A stretch of 64,000 bases of DNA from positions 4,092,001-4,156,000 of the forward strand of contig NC_064239.1 of the NCBI RefSeq assembly GCF_023101765.2. The letters run 5' to 3'. Shown piece after piece: positions 48,241 to 62,525 of the stretch; within the stretch, counting starts at the first letter, position 1, and the number at the start of each line of letters is the position of its first letter. A program made the translations under genes and the position numbers. Below the pieces are notes generated by a model that was not told the DNA's origin, ran no database searches, and saw only the letters and a program-made list of their open reading frames with translations. Source of the DNA: Spodoptera frugiperda (Eukaryota; Arthropoda; Insecta; Lepidoptera; Noctuidae).

Positions 48241-51200
48241 TTTATAAAAATGTAATGTTGAATCTATAGATAAGGCCTTTGTAGCCTCTAGTGTTTTAGG
48301 CCTCATTTAATTTTTATCTTAATAACATACTTCCTCATTCTACCAGTACTAGTTTTCACCAAATATTTATCTAGTTAACTTTTTTTGTTGGTTCATTCAT
48401 TTATTTGCAATCTCACATTTCATTTCCAAAAGGTGTACATTTGAAAAAATGCTTTTAAACTTTTAAATGCAGTTATTATTCAAAGGGTATTACTCATTTC
48501 GTGCTCTGGAAGCCTGGCTTTTTCTGAATTAGAGCCTGTCTGGATGGTAATAGGGTTTATTTTCGTTTAGTAAAAATTTCGGCGGTGCCGTAACACTGGT
48601 GAGATTACCACCGTGTCGTTACGATGCTCGTTTAGATACGGCGCATGAAGAATTGCAGATCTAGAAATGACACGAACACTTTAACGGAAAGTCACGAAGA
48701 CATTTCTACGTCTCGCTACGAATTTATTCTTACAAGTCTCGTCATTTAATGTAATGTTTTAAATTTACTCTGGAATATATTTTCGAGGAAATTTTACTTA
48801 GAATTTTATCATTATTCGGTGAGTTTTAATAAGATTTTTTTGTTACTATTGACGCATTGCTGATGTATGAAATTGTCTCAGTGGTTCAGTTTAGATCACG
48901 TTGTGAAATTACCTACGAGTCGGTCAAAGGATTATATGGTATTTGAATTTCAAAATCCATTACTGGTAATATCCAATTCCACAGCCTTTCAGGAAATACC
49001 AAACATGATTTATGTCAAAAACTTTCATGAAACTATTGACGACACACTAGCGAGCGTTGATACAAACTAATATTACTTTGTCAATTAATTATGTATTCTA
49101 TGTCATTAATGTTAGGGTATAGTTTATTTCAACCTCGGAATTATAGTTATCACTTTGACTATTTTGAAAGGTGTGATTATTTCCTACAACTAATTATTAT
49201 ACTCGTGTATCAGTAATATTTTACACATAGGTAGTAGTAATCTACTTTTAAAGTTTTACAATACGAGTAGATATTATTAGCTTTTGTAAATGTGACGGTT
49301 ATACACGTGGTCCTTTGCTTTCAATAGGCACTATTAGTTCAAAGAATTTTAAACCAGAAACTCTGCTATAGTGCTAGAGTTTAGTAGTTTTTTTCCACTC
49401 GAAGATTCAGCTGGAAATTGCCGTAGCATCTTTATTTTTCATACGGATATAATAATGTATGAATTTGTAGAGCAACTGAAAATTTTAAAAAAATATTCTA
49501 TTAAGGTTTTTACATAAAACTTTAGACGTGCCAGGCGACTACATTTCGAATTTCACCTTCCTAAAATTAGTAGTTTCGGCTAAACTTGTCTGCACTCATT
49601 CAGCTTACTGTCCTGGCGAAATAGAACCGTAATATTATACCACCTAACGTCCACTTTACATTGTCTACAAGTAAATACAAAAAGAATGAAGATAACGTTT
49701 TGGTTTGTTAATCTTTACACAAATAATTTCGTCTTATTAAGAAAAATAAGCATTTCTTTTTCAATTTAGATTCACAATAGAAAAGCTACTCAATGTAGAT
49801 CTAAGAATAATAAAGTATTATGTCTAGTTAAAATAAAAAGCTTTTAAGTCTCTGATTATTATGAAACAGATACTGGTATAGGTAGTACAAAAGTTAATGG
49901 CCGTGGGTGGGTAAACGTTCAATAAAATAATTTACAAGTTAGATTAGCTAATGCCGTTTTAGGCTTCTGAATTTCTAAGGGAATAGATATTGATTCCAGT
50001 AAACAGAACAATATGACTGTCTTTTCATTAAATTATTTATCCTGATTTGGGCAAGGCGAGAGGGAGTGTCGTTCTCTTACTGACTAAAAACCACCTCGTT
50101 CCTACTCCTGGTTTTCGAGCCGGAGCCCCAGTAGGCTCGCTAGGCAGTCCGCAGCCGTCTACTGTGTTATAACTGTAATACGAAGTCGACATTCAGAGTC
50201 TACCAGGTGAAAAGAACAACTAATGAAGCAAATAACACAAAAAGCAATGTTTTCCATAGCGTGTCATTTGCACAATTCTTATTATGTTCTGATATATTGC
50301 GACGCAACAATCCACACAATGAAACCACCGGGGAACGAAGGATTGAATAAAAAATATATGAAATGTAACATAGCAAGTGGCGCTCGCAGATTACGAGTGC
50401 TCAGCAAATTGGGGTGCAATGTGGAGGTTAAAAATAATAATAAAACCTCCAGGAGGGCCGCACCTCTGCTACCCGTGCAACGTTCATTCTTTGATCTTTA
50501 TTATAATAATAAAGTTAGTTCATTTCGCGCCAGTAATGAATATTAATGTTCTCGCTTAAGTCATAAAATAAACTTTATCTGAACAACGCGTCGTCGTAGC
50601 TCTGCCACCTCGGCCCTAGTGATAATTCACAAAGAATAAGCCGAACTCGGTCCGTTTTCAATTATAACCAAAATTCGTATTGTGTACTTTGTAACTTCAA
50701 TAATATCATGAATTATTTAGGCCGCGCCGTTAATAACAACACGAATTTGTTGTGTACAACAATGTTCCCGGCGCCCAAGTCCCGCGCTACCATCTGTATT
50801 TGTACTTTACGCTGAATCTATTCGTTTTATGGTCCAAATTTCATGATTTGTAAAATTGTTTGATCTGTAAAATTATTCCACTCGTTGATAGTTCGCGTGT
50901 TCCGCAGTTTGAATATCAAAACGCAAACGGAAACTTCGTGTTGACTTTGATTGGGGTTCCATCGTTTCGTGCTCGAGCTCGAACAGTTTGTTGCTCCCAC
51001 ATGTTGTGCCGATAGTACAATTATTTCTATTCAAATTAAACTTCTATAACAATCAATAACATTTTACAAACATAACTAAGAGGTCTACACTTAAGTAGCG
51101 GGTATGTAAGAACTGGTACATACGTGAACTTTCTATTTTTCTACAGATATTGTAGTGTGAAGCTTGACGCGTGAAAATCGAACGGCATCCAAATTAGGAC

Positions 51201-52446
51201 GTCTGGCCCTGAGGCAAAAGCAAATTTACGAGGGATTTACGTCCCATCAAATTGGTACTTATATTGATTTTTTTCTTGTTCAAGAAATATCAGAGACAGA
51301 TCGGGCGTGTCATAGCACCCTCAGCCGTGCAGAAGGAAGAAAGGGTTGAAAACGGGAAGGTGATCTTTAAAATTCGTTGCGTAGATACTGTAAAATAGGA
51401 GGTAATTATTAAATTTTAATTGTTTTCCAGTTATCCATTGCTTAACAATGTTGTTATTTCTTTTTATTTGCAAAATATATACCCAGCAAGTACGGCAAAT
51501 AAAAAAAGTTACGAAAACATTGAAGCAATTTAATATGAATCAATCAGCGATCAGAGTAAATTACTTTACCTGAGAGCGTACATACTACACACGTACGTAC
51601 ACATGTGAATATTGTGCAGAATTTTTAATAAACGTTTCATTGTATAAATGTGAATATTTTATTTGCAGAGCGGAGGCATGCGGCCGAGAGCCGTGACTCA
51701 CAAGGAGAGTAAGTAAGACTATAAACAAGGGCTAATCTCGTTCTGTGCTCCGTTACGTTTGTTCTCCAAACACCCGTGTGTTTGTGCAGACAATAGCTAA
51801 GTACAATAATTGTGCATGAACTGGCCGGGAGAGCCGTGCCTTGTTGGCACAGCGGGCTCTCTAAGCCTTTCCGATGTGTGACTAATGTTTGTGTATGGTA
51901 ATGAGATGGTAATGAGTGGCGCGCTAGTTCGCCTAAACTGGATCATTGAGCGCCCGTTTTCATCACACTCGTCCGGTCAGCGGAGCGCCGCACTCGAGTG
52001 GTTTGCTAAGACACAGCTTGCACAAGGTTTCTGAATAAACAATTGTGCTCAGTGAATGTAGCGCTGGTGGCCGAATGCCGCAAACAGCGCGCCCGCGCCC
52101 CTCAGATATATAATTCCGTGCTCACTGAACTTCAGATGAACTTTAAACTGCCTACTGCGCCTGCTGCTCTTTCAATATTAGCTTTTACGTAAAGCCTATC
52201 TCTTAAGTAAAATATGTTCTTCTTCCGGGCCGCATTCATCTAGAAAATGTTTAGCTAGTCTACTGAACTGTTACGTTTCTTTTGTTACAGTAAGAGCCTA
52301 TTAGACACTGACTTTGAACTACCCTTGTCTCACGGTCTAGCATATGTGAGAATATGGGATAAACATTTTTCCGCGTTATATACAATCTATCACTAAAACT
52401 ATTTCTGTTTTCATCGACATCTAGGCAGGTATCTTTTTTGAGAAGG
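48241..52446. other. no gene recognised outside repeat family C
   Basis: Holds two stretches bounded by plausible plus-strand splice signals (51147-51359 and 51669-51708) and a CpG-richer zone at 51950-52110. No protein was recognised. Confidence 0.4.
50040..50165 (-). repeat. interspersed repeat family C, copy 3
   Basis: Minus-strand copy: GGGCTCCGGCTCGAAAACCA, GGTTTTTAGTCAGTAAGAG and CTCTCGCCTTGCCC in reverse orientation. Confidence 0.75.
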
Positions 52447-52585
52447 ACGGTCATCCAATGACCTGCTTTTCTGCCTTAGATGAGCTGGCAGAAAGTGTTA
52501 AACTCTTACTTACTAAACACCACCCTGTTCACTCCTGCTTCGAGCCGGAGCCGCGGTAACCTGTCAGGTTGTCCGCAGCTTCGGA
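52447..52585 (-). repeat. interspersed repeat family C, copy 4
   Basis: Minus-strand copy: CCGCGGCTCCGGCTCGAAGC, GGGTGGTGTTTAGTAAGTAA and a GTCATTGGATGACC end. Confidence 0.65.
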
Positions 52586-52949
52586 ACTACAGATCAAATT
52601 CCGAAACCAAATTAAGTGGTAACAGTAGACTGATAGTATGTACTCAATACACAGTCACACACACATACAATGCATACACACATTTAATAGGATTAACAGT
52701 AGTTCATTAGGTATAAGTTTCACGTCATTAATGAGCTCTAAGCTCTGTGAACTCTAATTAGGCAACAGCTATATGTATCGTGGCTAAACAATCAATATAT
52801 TAATAGGTACTCGTATATTTTACTCATTAATTGTTCATTATATGGTTCATGATTAATTATAACATTGTTCGATAATATTGACTGCTGTGAGGGAATTCTC
52901 CTTATAGCTACGGAATTTGGAATTGTGTGGCGCAGCTTAACAGTGCTTT

Positions 52950-53228
52950 TCTAGAGATGTGCTATGTAGCTATTCTATGAAGATGTAATAGCTAAGCTGT
53001 GAAACTATGTGTAGGTTTCCATTGGTATTAAGCTATGTAGCTGTGCTAGGAAGATGTGCAGTTCGAGTATGCGATGTATTGATAGCATGGAAGCCATCCA
53101 TAGCACACATCTATCGCACATATCTTATTTCAACCCGTTTCCACCATTGTTAAGCTATGCGTACCAATAAATATGGCTAGTGGAAGCCAAACGCATCTAC
53201 AGCAACGTAGCATATCACATCTCTGGTG
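52950..53228. mobile_element. MITE-like element with terminal inverted repeats
   Basis: Left end AGAGATGTGCTATGTAGCT and right end AGCAACGTAGCATATCACATCTCT are imperfect inverted repeats; flanking CTTTTC also recurs in inverted form. The interior is full of variants of GCTATGTAGC, ACACATCT and CCGTTTCCACC. There is no coding capacity. The superfamily is unclear, possibly hAT-like. Confidence 0.7.
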
Positions 53229-56200
53229 GAAAAGTACCCTCAAAAATGATAAAAAAATATTCGTGAATGTCTGCTACGAGTATTCCCTTTGATATACAAG
53301 TTGTTATGTTGATGGTTGATATAAGTTAACCCCTATTAAAATGGGGCAAAACTCACACAGCTCTACTCCTGTGTGTCCCTTGGGAAATAACCAGCGTGAT
53401 GTTATTTAACTTGATGATTGTGCCGTTTTGGTAATTAAGAGCTCTCTTAAAGCACAGGAACCCAATCTGTGACTCCCACCAAAGGCTCTAGCACGGCGAT
53501 TTTACTTTGAAAACAATATAAGCGCGCTACAAGCGAATGGACGGTAAGCTTACAGCCTTTTTGAATTGACGTTACGAAATATATTATATGCTATATAAGG
53601 TTTAAAGTTCATATTTAAATGACAATTTTATCAGCTGGGTAGGAGTGGTGCCGTTTAAATGTGATATTCTTAAATGGCAAAATACACTAAGAAACAAGGC
53701 GCGTTCCAAAAATGTTGTCTTTTAATTACGACTTAAGATTAATTTTCAAAGTAGCTTTCAGACACACGGAAAGTTAATTAGTTCATACCAATTTTAAAAC
53801 ATATTTCTTTTCCTAAGATTACTCGTTCAACATTATATTGACCGGTTCGAATAAACCAACCAATCAGAGCGCCGAACGCGCTCTCGTTGCGACTTCAAAC
53901 ATAAAGCAAACCCGTACTAAGGCACTGAAGACTACTGACAATAACAAATCAGTGTAACTTTACCATTCTACTTCTAAATTACGAAAACAGAAACTAAACA
54001 AACCAAATCACTTATTTATTGAGTTGTTTCTAAAGAGATGGGAAACCTTAATTGATTAATAATTTAATTAATAAACAAATTCAATATCCCGAATCATTTG
54101 ATACGATCGCTAGGTATCTGAGTACATAGGAAACAATGAATTGTTTGCTAAGTAAACAAGGTCGATGGTCGAAGGGACGCAAGAGCTTCTGATTTAGTGT
54201 GTATCGTAAGATTGTCATATTGGGTAAAAGATTATTGAGCTTTGCTATTTTAATACGGATTTTGAACCATGATAACCAAAAGAGTGTGTTAATATTCAAG
54301 TACCGCTTTTACCCTTTTAGGGGAAACCTGAATGAAATGCTTTTTGGTTTTGTGATTGAGCTTTTGAGCTCGGGTTCGTGGAATTTTGACAGAGTTACCA
54401 ACTGTACATTTTATTGAGATTTTAAAGTTAAAATTCTTAGTAATAGCGCGGTGTCTGGTTTTGCGAACTCTGACAACTGCAAAGCTGTATTACATGAGAT
54501 TTGTAACTAATAAATTGGGATTCTATCATATAATTGTTAATGATTTAAAAACTGTGTGTATCTTAAGAACGATAGTATTAAAAATCACTATATTAGGTGG
54601 TAAATAAGCAACGAATATCTATAGCAGAGACACTATTAACAAGAAGAAGCCACTAAACCCTAAACAACTCCCTTTGATAGAACAAAAACAGATCATGGGA
54701 GAAACAATTCAATGTTTTTACCCATTACAAATTCTAAGATTCCTGGTTAATTTATTTAAGATACATACGTAACAGTCAAGTATTTCTTAGAACAACAACG
54801 GTTTAGTTTCGGTGGTTGTATGTAACATATTATTCAGAGAATGGATTGTTTACATCTCACACTTCGATTAGTCAAAGGCGAGAGGCAATCCATCTGTTGA
54901 CGCCCAATCCTATGTTCACGTTAAGTGTTTATTTATTTCCTACGAGAAGCGTTAACATATCTGACAGTTGTTACAGTTTGAAGCCCAAAAATCTGACAAT
55001 GGATCTAACTAATAGGTGTGATGTCACAGTTAGCGGGGTGTGAAGGGCAATTGGAAGTTGTGTCAACGTTAAATATGACAGAATTGTGTTGAGATTAGTA
55101 GACACCTAGTTGGGAAAATAACTGTCAGTAACATCTTAAATATACTTCATAGTGTTCTGAATAAACTCAAGATTTGTTGATACACTTTATAAAGGATTTA
55201 TCTGCATACGTAACATGCGAAGTAACGAGAATCTTCTCACTCGGCGGCCGGCATCCTCGGGTCAACTCGGGCATGACATCAGCCTGGTTCACTGGCCAAC
55301 AAGCATGCAAGGGCCTCAAAGCCCACACAGAAAATCCATTTATATTTTTTTCAAATGATGTTTAAGTTCTCTACTTAAATGTTTCTGCAGTATCTATAGT
55401 TACATCGGCAGTTGGGCTATAAAATACAAGTTTAACAAGAAGCATTATATCATCTGTATCTAATAATGGTATTATTTGCGTATATACTTTTTCAACGTTC
55501 ACATAATAGAGGGTATAATACCCGCCGCCCACGGCACAGAAAATACTTGAGAGGGACAAAATATTGTTGACATAAAAAACGTTCTACATTTCTATAAATA
55601 AAAGCATAAAGCAAAAAATTACCGCTCGAGCTTTAGCGTCGTCATTGCACTAACATTATACTAATTTGAAAGCCTTCTGTCGTAAGTACTTTGCATTTTA
55701 AATACATATTTCTAAAAGTGGGTCAAGAAGGTATTTTTATTTCTATTCAAAAAAGAAGGTTAGGAAAAAATCGGACGAACTTTTAAGAAGGTAGCTTATC
55801 TTGAAGTGTCAACTATTCCAAAGGGCTGAGATAAAACTGGACGTGTTTCAACACCCAAGAAACCTAGGCAAAAAAAGATGAACAATAAATAAACAAGTTA
55901 CATTTCATGGGTATTCCATATTTTTCTTTAAATCAAATTTGCCCGCGGTGTCGAAGTGGCGGATTCTGGGGGAAAATACGATCGAATAGAGAGGGGATAC
56001 GAACACTGATTTATTTGTAGACATTGAATATTTTATATCGTTTGAAATATGTGCACACGCTGCAATTGATTGAACAGTTTATGAAAATATAAATTGTACG
56101 CGGTAACTGCATTTACTGTTTCATTGACATCGCTGTATTTAATAGGAAAAATGAATAACGGCTGCGGCCCGACCCTGACTGACAATATTTTTACCGTGTT

Positions 56201-59200
56201 CCAATATATTTTTACCGTGTTCCTCTAATTTATTCGTAGCTTGTCTTCTTTATGTTCTAGTGCCGTGATAAGTATTATATAGTCTATAATATAAAAATAA
56301 GTCGGGTTTTCCTTCCTGACGCTATAACTCCAGAACGCACGAACCGATTTCCACGGTTTTGCATTCGTTGGAAAGGTTTCGGGCTCAAAGAAAATTCAGG
56401 AAAAATTTAAGAGAAATGCAGGAAAACAGGGAAAATCATTGGTGGCGAAACGGAGTTCGCCGGATTTGCTAGTTTTTAATAAAACTTAAAACAAGCTAAG
56501 AACTGATAGAGGAGTTTAATACTTTCTCTGTCACGAAGAAATTCTTCCAACAAAATACCTAAGTCAATGCGGTCAACTACCTCGTAAAACGAATTTAAAG
56601 TCTACATTTTTAGATAGACTGAAAAGATAATTGGAATGCAATTTCGTGACCAATTTATATTAAGGTAATAAAATAACTTTACGCTTCAACTCCCAAAGGA
56701 GTTGGGTAAACTGTACACACCCTTATTTAACCAATTATATTGTTAGTATACCATCAAATATGGGGCTAGGACGAGCTCATTGCCAAGGCTCGGTTTTGAT
56801 GAAATATCAATGAAAAACATGCTCTTTTTACCTGGTACCGCAACACCTACATAGTTTGATTTTCTCAACAGGTCTTAAAAGGGTAGAACCTTACCTGGAA
56901 AAAGATAAAAACCAACCATTAATTATTATTAATAAAGTACAAATTGGTATAACTCGGTGTCGCGTTTAGATAAATATAGAACCGAAACATACGTGTTGCT
57001 CTGTTCAGGTGGAAAGGTACAAAGGGCATCTAATTCACCACTGATTTACACAAATACATACAAAATGTCACTACATGTTATTATACATTATTATAGTAAA
57101 CATTTGACTACTTTGTAAATATATTAGATTCACATATGTAATATCTAAATATCCACATTGTTTCAGTACACGAAAGACAGAAACAACTTAAAATTGAATT
57201 ACGATTGAGTATTCAGCCGCTAGACATACAAAATGTATTTAGATTGGTAAAGCAATCCCCAACCCGCTACTCTACCATTCCAGATACAACAACGTAGAAC
57301 AAACACAAATACTACAATCAATTGGTATTCAAATTACATATAAACTTCTCGTACACATGTTATTCTGACAGAGTAAATTAAACGGTGCAGTTATGTTTAC
57401 ACTAGTCACGGTTGACTATGAACAGGCTCACTCCGCGGCCGGCCGTACTCCAGCGCTGTGTTTACTCACGGCGCGCTCTGATTGCTTATACACTTTCTAA
57501 TGGAGCAGGAAATAACACATTACTATTGTTTCCCTTTTTATTAATATTCCTTCCCACTTCATAGCACACGATTAATATTAATTACAAAAGTTATGCCGAT
57601 TTTACAGCTCGTTTAACGCTGTTCGTGTTAACTTTATGTGAACTAGCATGTTGTTTGTTTAACTTAACTTTGATGTTACTACTGTCACGTGAGTTCATGC
57701 TATTTGGCAGAAAGAATTCCCTAACTACTAAACTGACTAAACTACGCCATATTTTTCTAAAACAATACAAGACGAAAAATGTTATACCAAATTCGTCTCG
57801 TATAAGTAAGCCGTTTTAGAAATAAATCCGGTCTAGGGCCATTTTGCATTTACATGAACATTTTAGCATTCATGTTTACCAAATGACCAGATGCAATATG
57901 CCTGCATAAACAATGCATTCAGCTGCTCTGATAACAATAAGTTTTCAAGAATAATAAAATTCATACCGGTTGCATTCAAAACGGGGCACGTACTATAACG
58001 TACGGTCCAATTTTGGCGCACAATTTACCTGCAGATGCAACAAACACAAAGAGGCTATATTTTCGCGGAGGAGGGGAGAGGAGGGCAGTGGCGTGTGCCG
58101 GCTCGGATTACGGCGGCCATCTGCCGGCGACACCGAACAATCAAGCTAACGAGGCGCGCTCGCGACACCGGATTAAAGCCTAATGCCGCTGCGAACAATA
58201 CCGTCGACGCCCTTTATCAGTTACACTTAGACGCTAACAGATCGCTCGTGTCGCGACAATGGCCCTTCTTGTTTATGGCTAATCCTAAGTGGATTACTCG
58301 TGGCCCGCAGTAACGTGACGCAAAACAGTCATCACGCAGTAGTTCAGCTCCATAAAAAGAAACGAGGTTCGCAAACGTCCCGAACTCTCGACTTTGATCC
58401 ATTTGGAGAATGGTGCGTGTAAGATGCTTTAGATTACTTCAGGAATTTAATGCGATTATACAGTTGTGTTAATGTGTTACGGTGGCATGACAATGCTATC
58501 ATTTAATCGTGTGTTGTGTCACGCGTATAAATTGTCTCCATTGCTTACACGCGGCACAGCGACACAGCCAGCCAACGATATGAAACCGCATGAAATGAAT
58601 GTCGCTTCGCTATGAAAACGAGTTTGTCGATCGCAATATCGTTTGCTCACTCGTGGCTCGTTGTTCATAACGACACAATGTGTACGCACTTATTAAACTG
58701 TAGCAAGCCATAACGGTTTCGCCTTCAATTTTTGGTGATGTTGATCCAATTTTGTATCCTTGGCATACTTTGTTGGATGCCGTCCAATTGCTTAACCAGT
58801 GAATAGTTATTTTATTTCACCACGATATTTAGCTGTTGAATATGAATTTAGATTCTAGAAAATTGAATTTATTTTTTAGATTTTTTTTAGTGTCGTTGTG
58901 TTTTCACCTTCTGTAACGTTGCTGCGTGGTGTGGCAGCAAGGTGACGCGTCAAGAAGCGCGCACAGTGACGGATCGCCACTCGCTTGTTTATTCAATAGT
59001 TTCCGTCTCAGACGAAGCTCTGCGATAATCGTAGATCCTTTTCATCGCTTTGTTTTGTCTTCGATGATTACAACTCTCTCTTTATCGAGTGTTAACAGAA
59101 TAGAACTCTAGACGCTGTACCTATTACCTAGATATTTTGTTGGATATTGTTCTTCTTTATAAAACTGGCTGCTTCAGTGGGATCCTGTCTCAAGTGATGT

Positions 59201-62164
59201 TTACTATAGGTACTTGATCAGTTATTTAAAATGAGTTTTAATTTATCCTTTTAATACCGAGTACCTAAATAGTTTCTTGTACAAAAATGGAATTTCATTA
59301 TAATATAGTTAAAGTATATAGTTGTGGTGCAAAATTTAATTTTAAAATAGCTTCTGTTTCCGAGACGGCTGCCACAGCTGGCTGTAACCGCGCCTCAGCC
59401 AGTAAAGAATCTCGGCGACTTGAGCATACCGGGCTTAGTTTATTTATTTCCATTGTTGCTCCACTCCTACGTTAGCAAAGTTTTAAATTAAGGAGATAGT
59501 TATTGCTGATAAATCTACGAGCGTTGCTCTTAGCTGTACTGTTGGGCCGAAGTAAGTACCCGCACAGATAATGTACCTACACCGTACACTTCACAGCTTT
59601 ATGGCCTTTGTTTTCAAAGTCACTATATAAAAACTTAGCGCCATACCTTTCTGAAGTACCGATTATTAACGTTTTACCTACCAACTTATCTACATTTCAA
59701 CATCCAAAAATACATTTAGCTGAAAGTCTTCTTTTTAAAATAACATTCCTATAACTTAACAGATTTAATAAAGGACAAGGAGACAAAGCTTTCTTAGTGA
59801 CAAATTAAAAATGTTGGCGAGATTAGTTCTGACTCGGGTGACGGGCCGCTGAATGGAGACGGAATTCAATGAATAGCTTCCCGACTCTGTAAAGTGGCCA
59901 ATCTCTGCCAAGATTACGTCACATTAAGGGCCTTTCTCGCAATCCTCCCCTTCAAATGACGTACTCACTGTTGACCACTACTCAACCCTATTATTGTTGG
60001 ACATTTCCGATTCTTAATGTGTGATGAGGACACTTAATGTCAATTCCGTATATAATAAAGTTTTATCAGCACAAATGCCCCAACTGGATGATAAATGTAT
60101 TTGTGGTGATATTTTCCGCGCTATCGGTTATTCTGGAGGTGCATCGGGCGCAATATTTCTCAGTTATCGCGGGCACTGTGGCCATGCCGCCACGAAACAA
60201 TCCACGATAGATCAGCGGAGCGCGGCGACCACTTGTCAACGCATCGCGACGAGGCGACGACGCGGCTGGGGGCGCTTCAAACTAAGCGTTTCTGCCAAAA
60301 GTACGTGACCTTAATGTATATCAATCCGAGCGTGATTTATACAGGAGGGATCTGTAAAATATGATATAAAATAAACATTGACAACCAAAACGATGAAATA
60401 CGACGCAGCGTTGTGATTTAAGGGCGCGTTTCACGAGATTTTATGGCGCTATAAAATCAGTTCGCGCTCTGCTCTCGCCTCGCCAAAGAGCGCACGTACT
60501 GCACAGATTTGACAAAACAGACGACGGACATTTATTTGTTCGCTAGTTTTTTTGCAAGTTTTATGGACTTGTGCCAAGTTTATGGTCCACGGACAACGGG
60601 AGAACGCTTTGACAGTGTAAAATTGGGAGACGCTATTTGATTTGTCTGTACATCCCTTACCCCTTTCTTACGGGTGATTTTTGAGATTTATCGCTCTAAT
60701 TTGTTATCATAATCTGGTGTTCATACAAGAATATATTCGACAACATTTAAGTAAGGATCACTGATATTTTTGCGACTGTTGCTTAGAATAACATTCAATT
60801 CATATTTGCTGTTGTGTTTATATCACTATCTTTTATTTACTTCTTGGGTCTGGAACCGTAGCATATATTTTGTTTTTACTCTACTAATAAATGATGCATA
60901 TACCTAATACCTAGGGAGCCTTGGTCGCTTTTTAGACTTGAAGTGCCTATCTTTTGATAGTGGGTGGGATCAATTCGTTATTTTTAGCTACAATTGGGAA
61001 CATGAGAGTGCTTCACTTTGTATTGTTTATCTTACATTTTTGAACATAAGTTGTACGTGATATGCGGTAGGTAAAATATCTGTTTCAGAATATTCATTGA
61101 AACGTATCTGTTAAGCTACTTATTCTGTGGCAAAGGTAACTTAGTGTTATGTGAATACTATGTATGCGTTACTAAATAATTGACTGATGTATACAATTTT
61201 ATGATTAGGTATAAATAACGGAGCAAGGGAAAATCTGCTTTATTCATACCAGCATAGAGTAGGAAAGTAATTTTTATTTTTACCTAAAGAAAGGTGGAAA
61301 AGAAAGGGAACTTTCATATGTATGTAAAAATTTATGAAAGTATCAAATGTCATAAATTATGATTTTCTTTCTACTAACAGCTTTATGTAAGTATTGCATT
61401 GTCGAAGCAAAATAATACCTCATACTATATGTATATTTTACAGATTAAAAGTTTTTTGCGTAGCCAAAAAAGGACAATTTTCCTTGAAGAAACCTAGTTC
61501 TTCCATAAGTACAATAGCTTAGTTTAGGTACAAGATATCCATTGAATTTGTTGGTTTCTATAGAATTGTCATTCTGTTTATCTATTCTGAGTCTTTGATG
61601 TTAGGATACCTAGGTTCCAATCTTATTGATTTCTGCTAAGTCTTGGAACTTCTGAATACCTACAAGGCACTAGATACCTGTCTATCCCGGCTCTGTTATT
61701 TACACAATACTATATCTACAGAGATGGGTAAATTTGAAGTGGATTTATATTGATCCTGTGCCTAGGAAGAACAATTAATGAGTCTAGGTACTAAATGAGG
61801 ATCTGGTGATCTTCTTTAGGTGCAGATGCTGACCGTCGGGGAGGTTTTAGTGAGGTAAAAATGCTACACACCCTAGTTTATTCCTAAAAAAACTAGGCAC
61901 TTTTGAAGGTTTCCCTCCGACAAAAAGGTACTATAAAGCGTAGCATTTACCTAATCAATCCAAATATTTACTGAAATCATTATAATCAATGATCTCTTCC
62001 ACTTTTCTGAGCGAACTAAGCGTTTATAGTTTTTTAGGGGTTAAAACTTCCTGCTTGGCATATGACCAATGAGCAACAAGTTTACCCTTGTTAAGTGTAA
62101 GTTGGGTAATACTTTTTGATAGTGTTATCACCTCAGTTAGTATTGCTTTTCTGTGCATTCCGAA
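53229..62164. other. no gene recognised apart from a short Helitron
   Basis: AT-rich background with GC-rich patches at 57425-57480, 58040-58320, 60175-60290 and 60425-60500. None gives a recognisable exon. The patches may be conserved noncoding DNA. Confidence 0.4.
56283..56472 (+). mobile_element. short Helitron-like element
   Basis: 190 bp. It starts TCTATAATATAAAAATAAG and ends GATTTGCTAG before a T. A 3' hairpin with stem GGCGAA/TTCGCC (56444-56461) lies 7 bp from the end. The base before the TC is G, not the expected A, so the left end may have mutated or be slightly misplaced. Confidence 0.7.
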
Positions 62165-62335
62165 TGACGTCATCAGTACGCATCGCATGTAGGCACTGCT
62201 GATGATGCGGTCCGTACGATGCGGATCAGTGGACAGTTGTATGAGTACGCAGTTGTATGAGTTTCCATACAAGATAAACTAAAATTCGTTGCGTGCGATG
62301 CGTACGATGCGGACCTATGAACGCGTATCATTAAC
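62165..62335. repeat. short repeat with internal inverted CATCGCATG-type motifs
   Basis: TACGCATCGCA (62177-62187) and TGCGATGCGTA (62294-62304) form an 11-bp inverted repeat, and CGTACGATGCGGA occurs twice. This resembles the palindrome-rich nonautonomous elements of Lepidoptera. Its boundaries and any target duplication were not determined. Confidence 0.5.
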
Positions 62336-62365
62336 CGGCAAAAATTGAGGCTACCTCAGGGTAAG

Positions 62366-62525
62366 CTGTAACCGATCCGGAACTGTGGACAACGTAACAT
62401 ATTACCGGGACTCCGACTCGAAGCAGGGGAAAAAACGGGGTAGTTTTTAGTCAGTAAGAGTCTGACAGTCCCTCTCGCCTCTTCCAAGGTGGAAGACGTC
62501 ATTAAATGATTCCCTCTCAAAAAAA
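62366..62525 (+). repeat. interspersed repeat family C, copy 5
   Basis: GGGACTCCGACTCGAAGCAG, ACGGGGTAGTTTTTAGTCAG, TAAGAGTCTGACAGTCCCTC and ATTAAATGATTCCCTCTC, then a run of A. Confidence 0.75.

Noticed and set aside
56895..56919. Possible beat first exon reading MVGFYLFP before CCAG|GTAAGG on the minus strand
   Set aside because: The phase fits and would give Glu at the junction, but eight residues are too short for a signal peptide and there is no other support.
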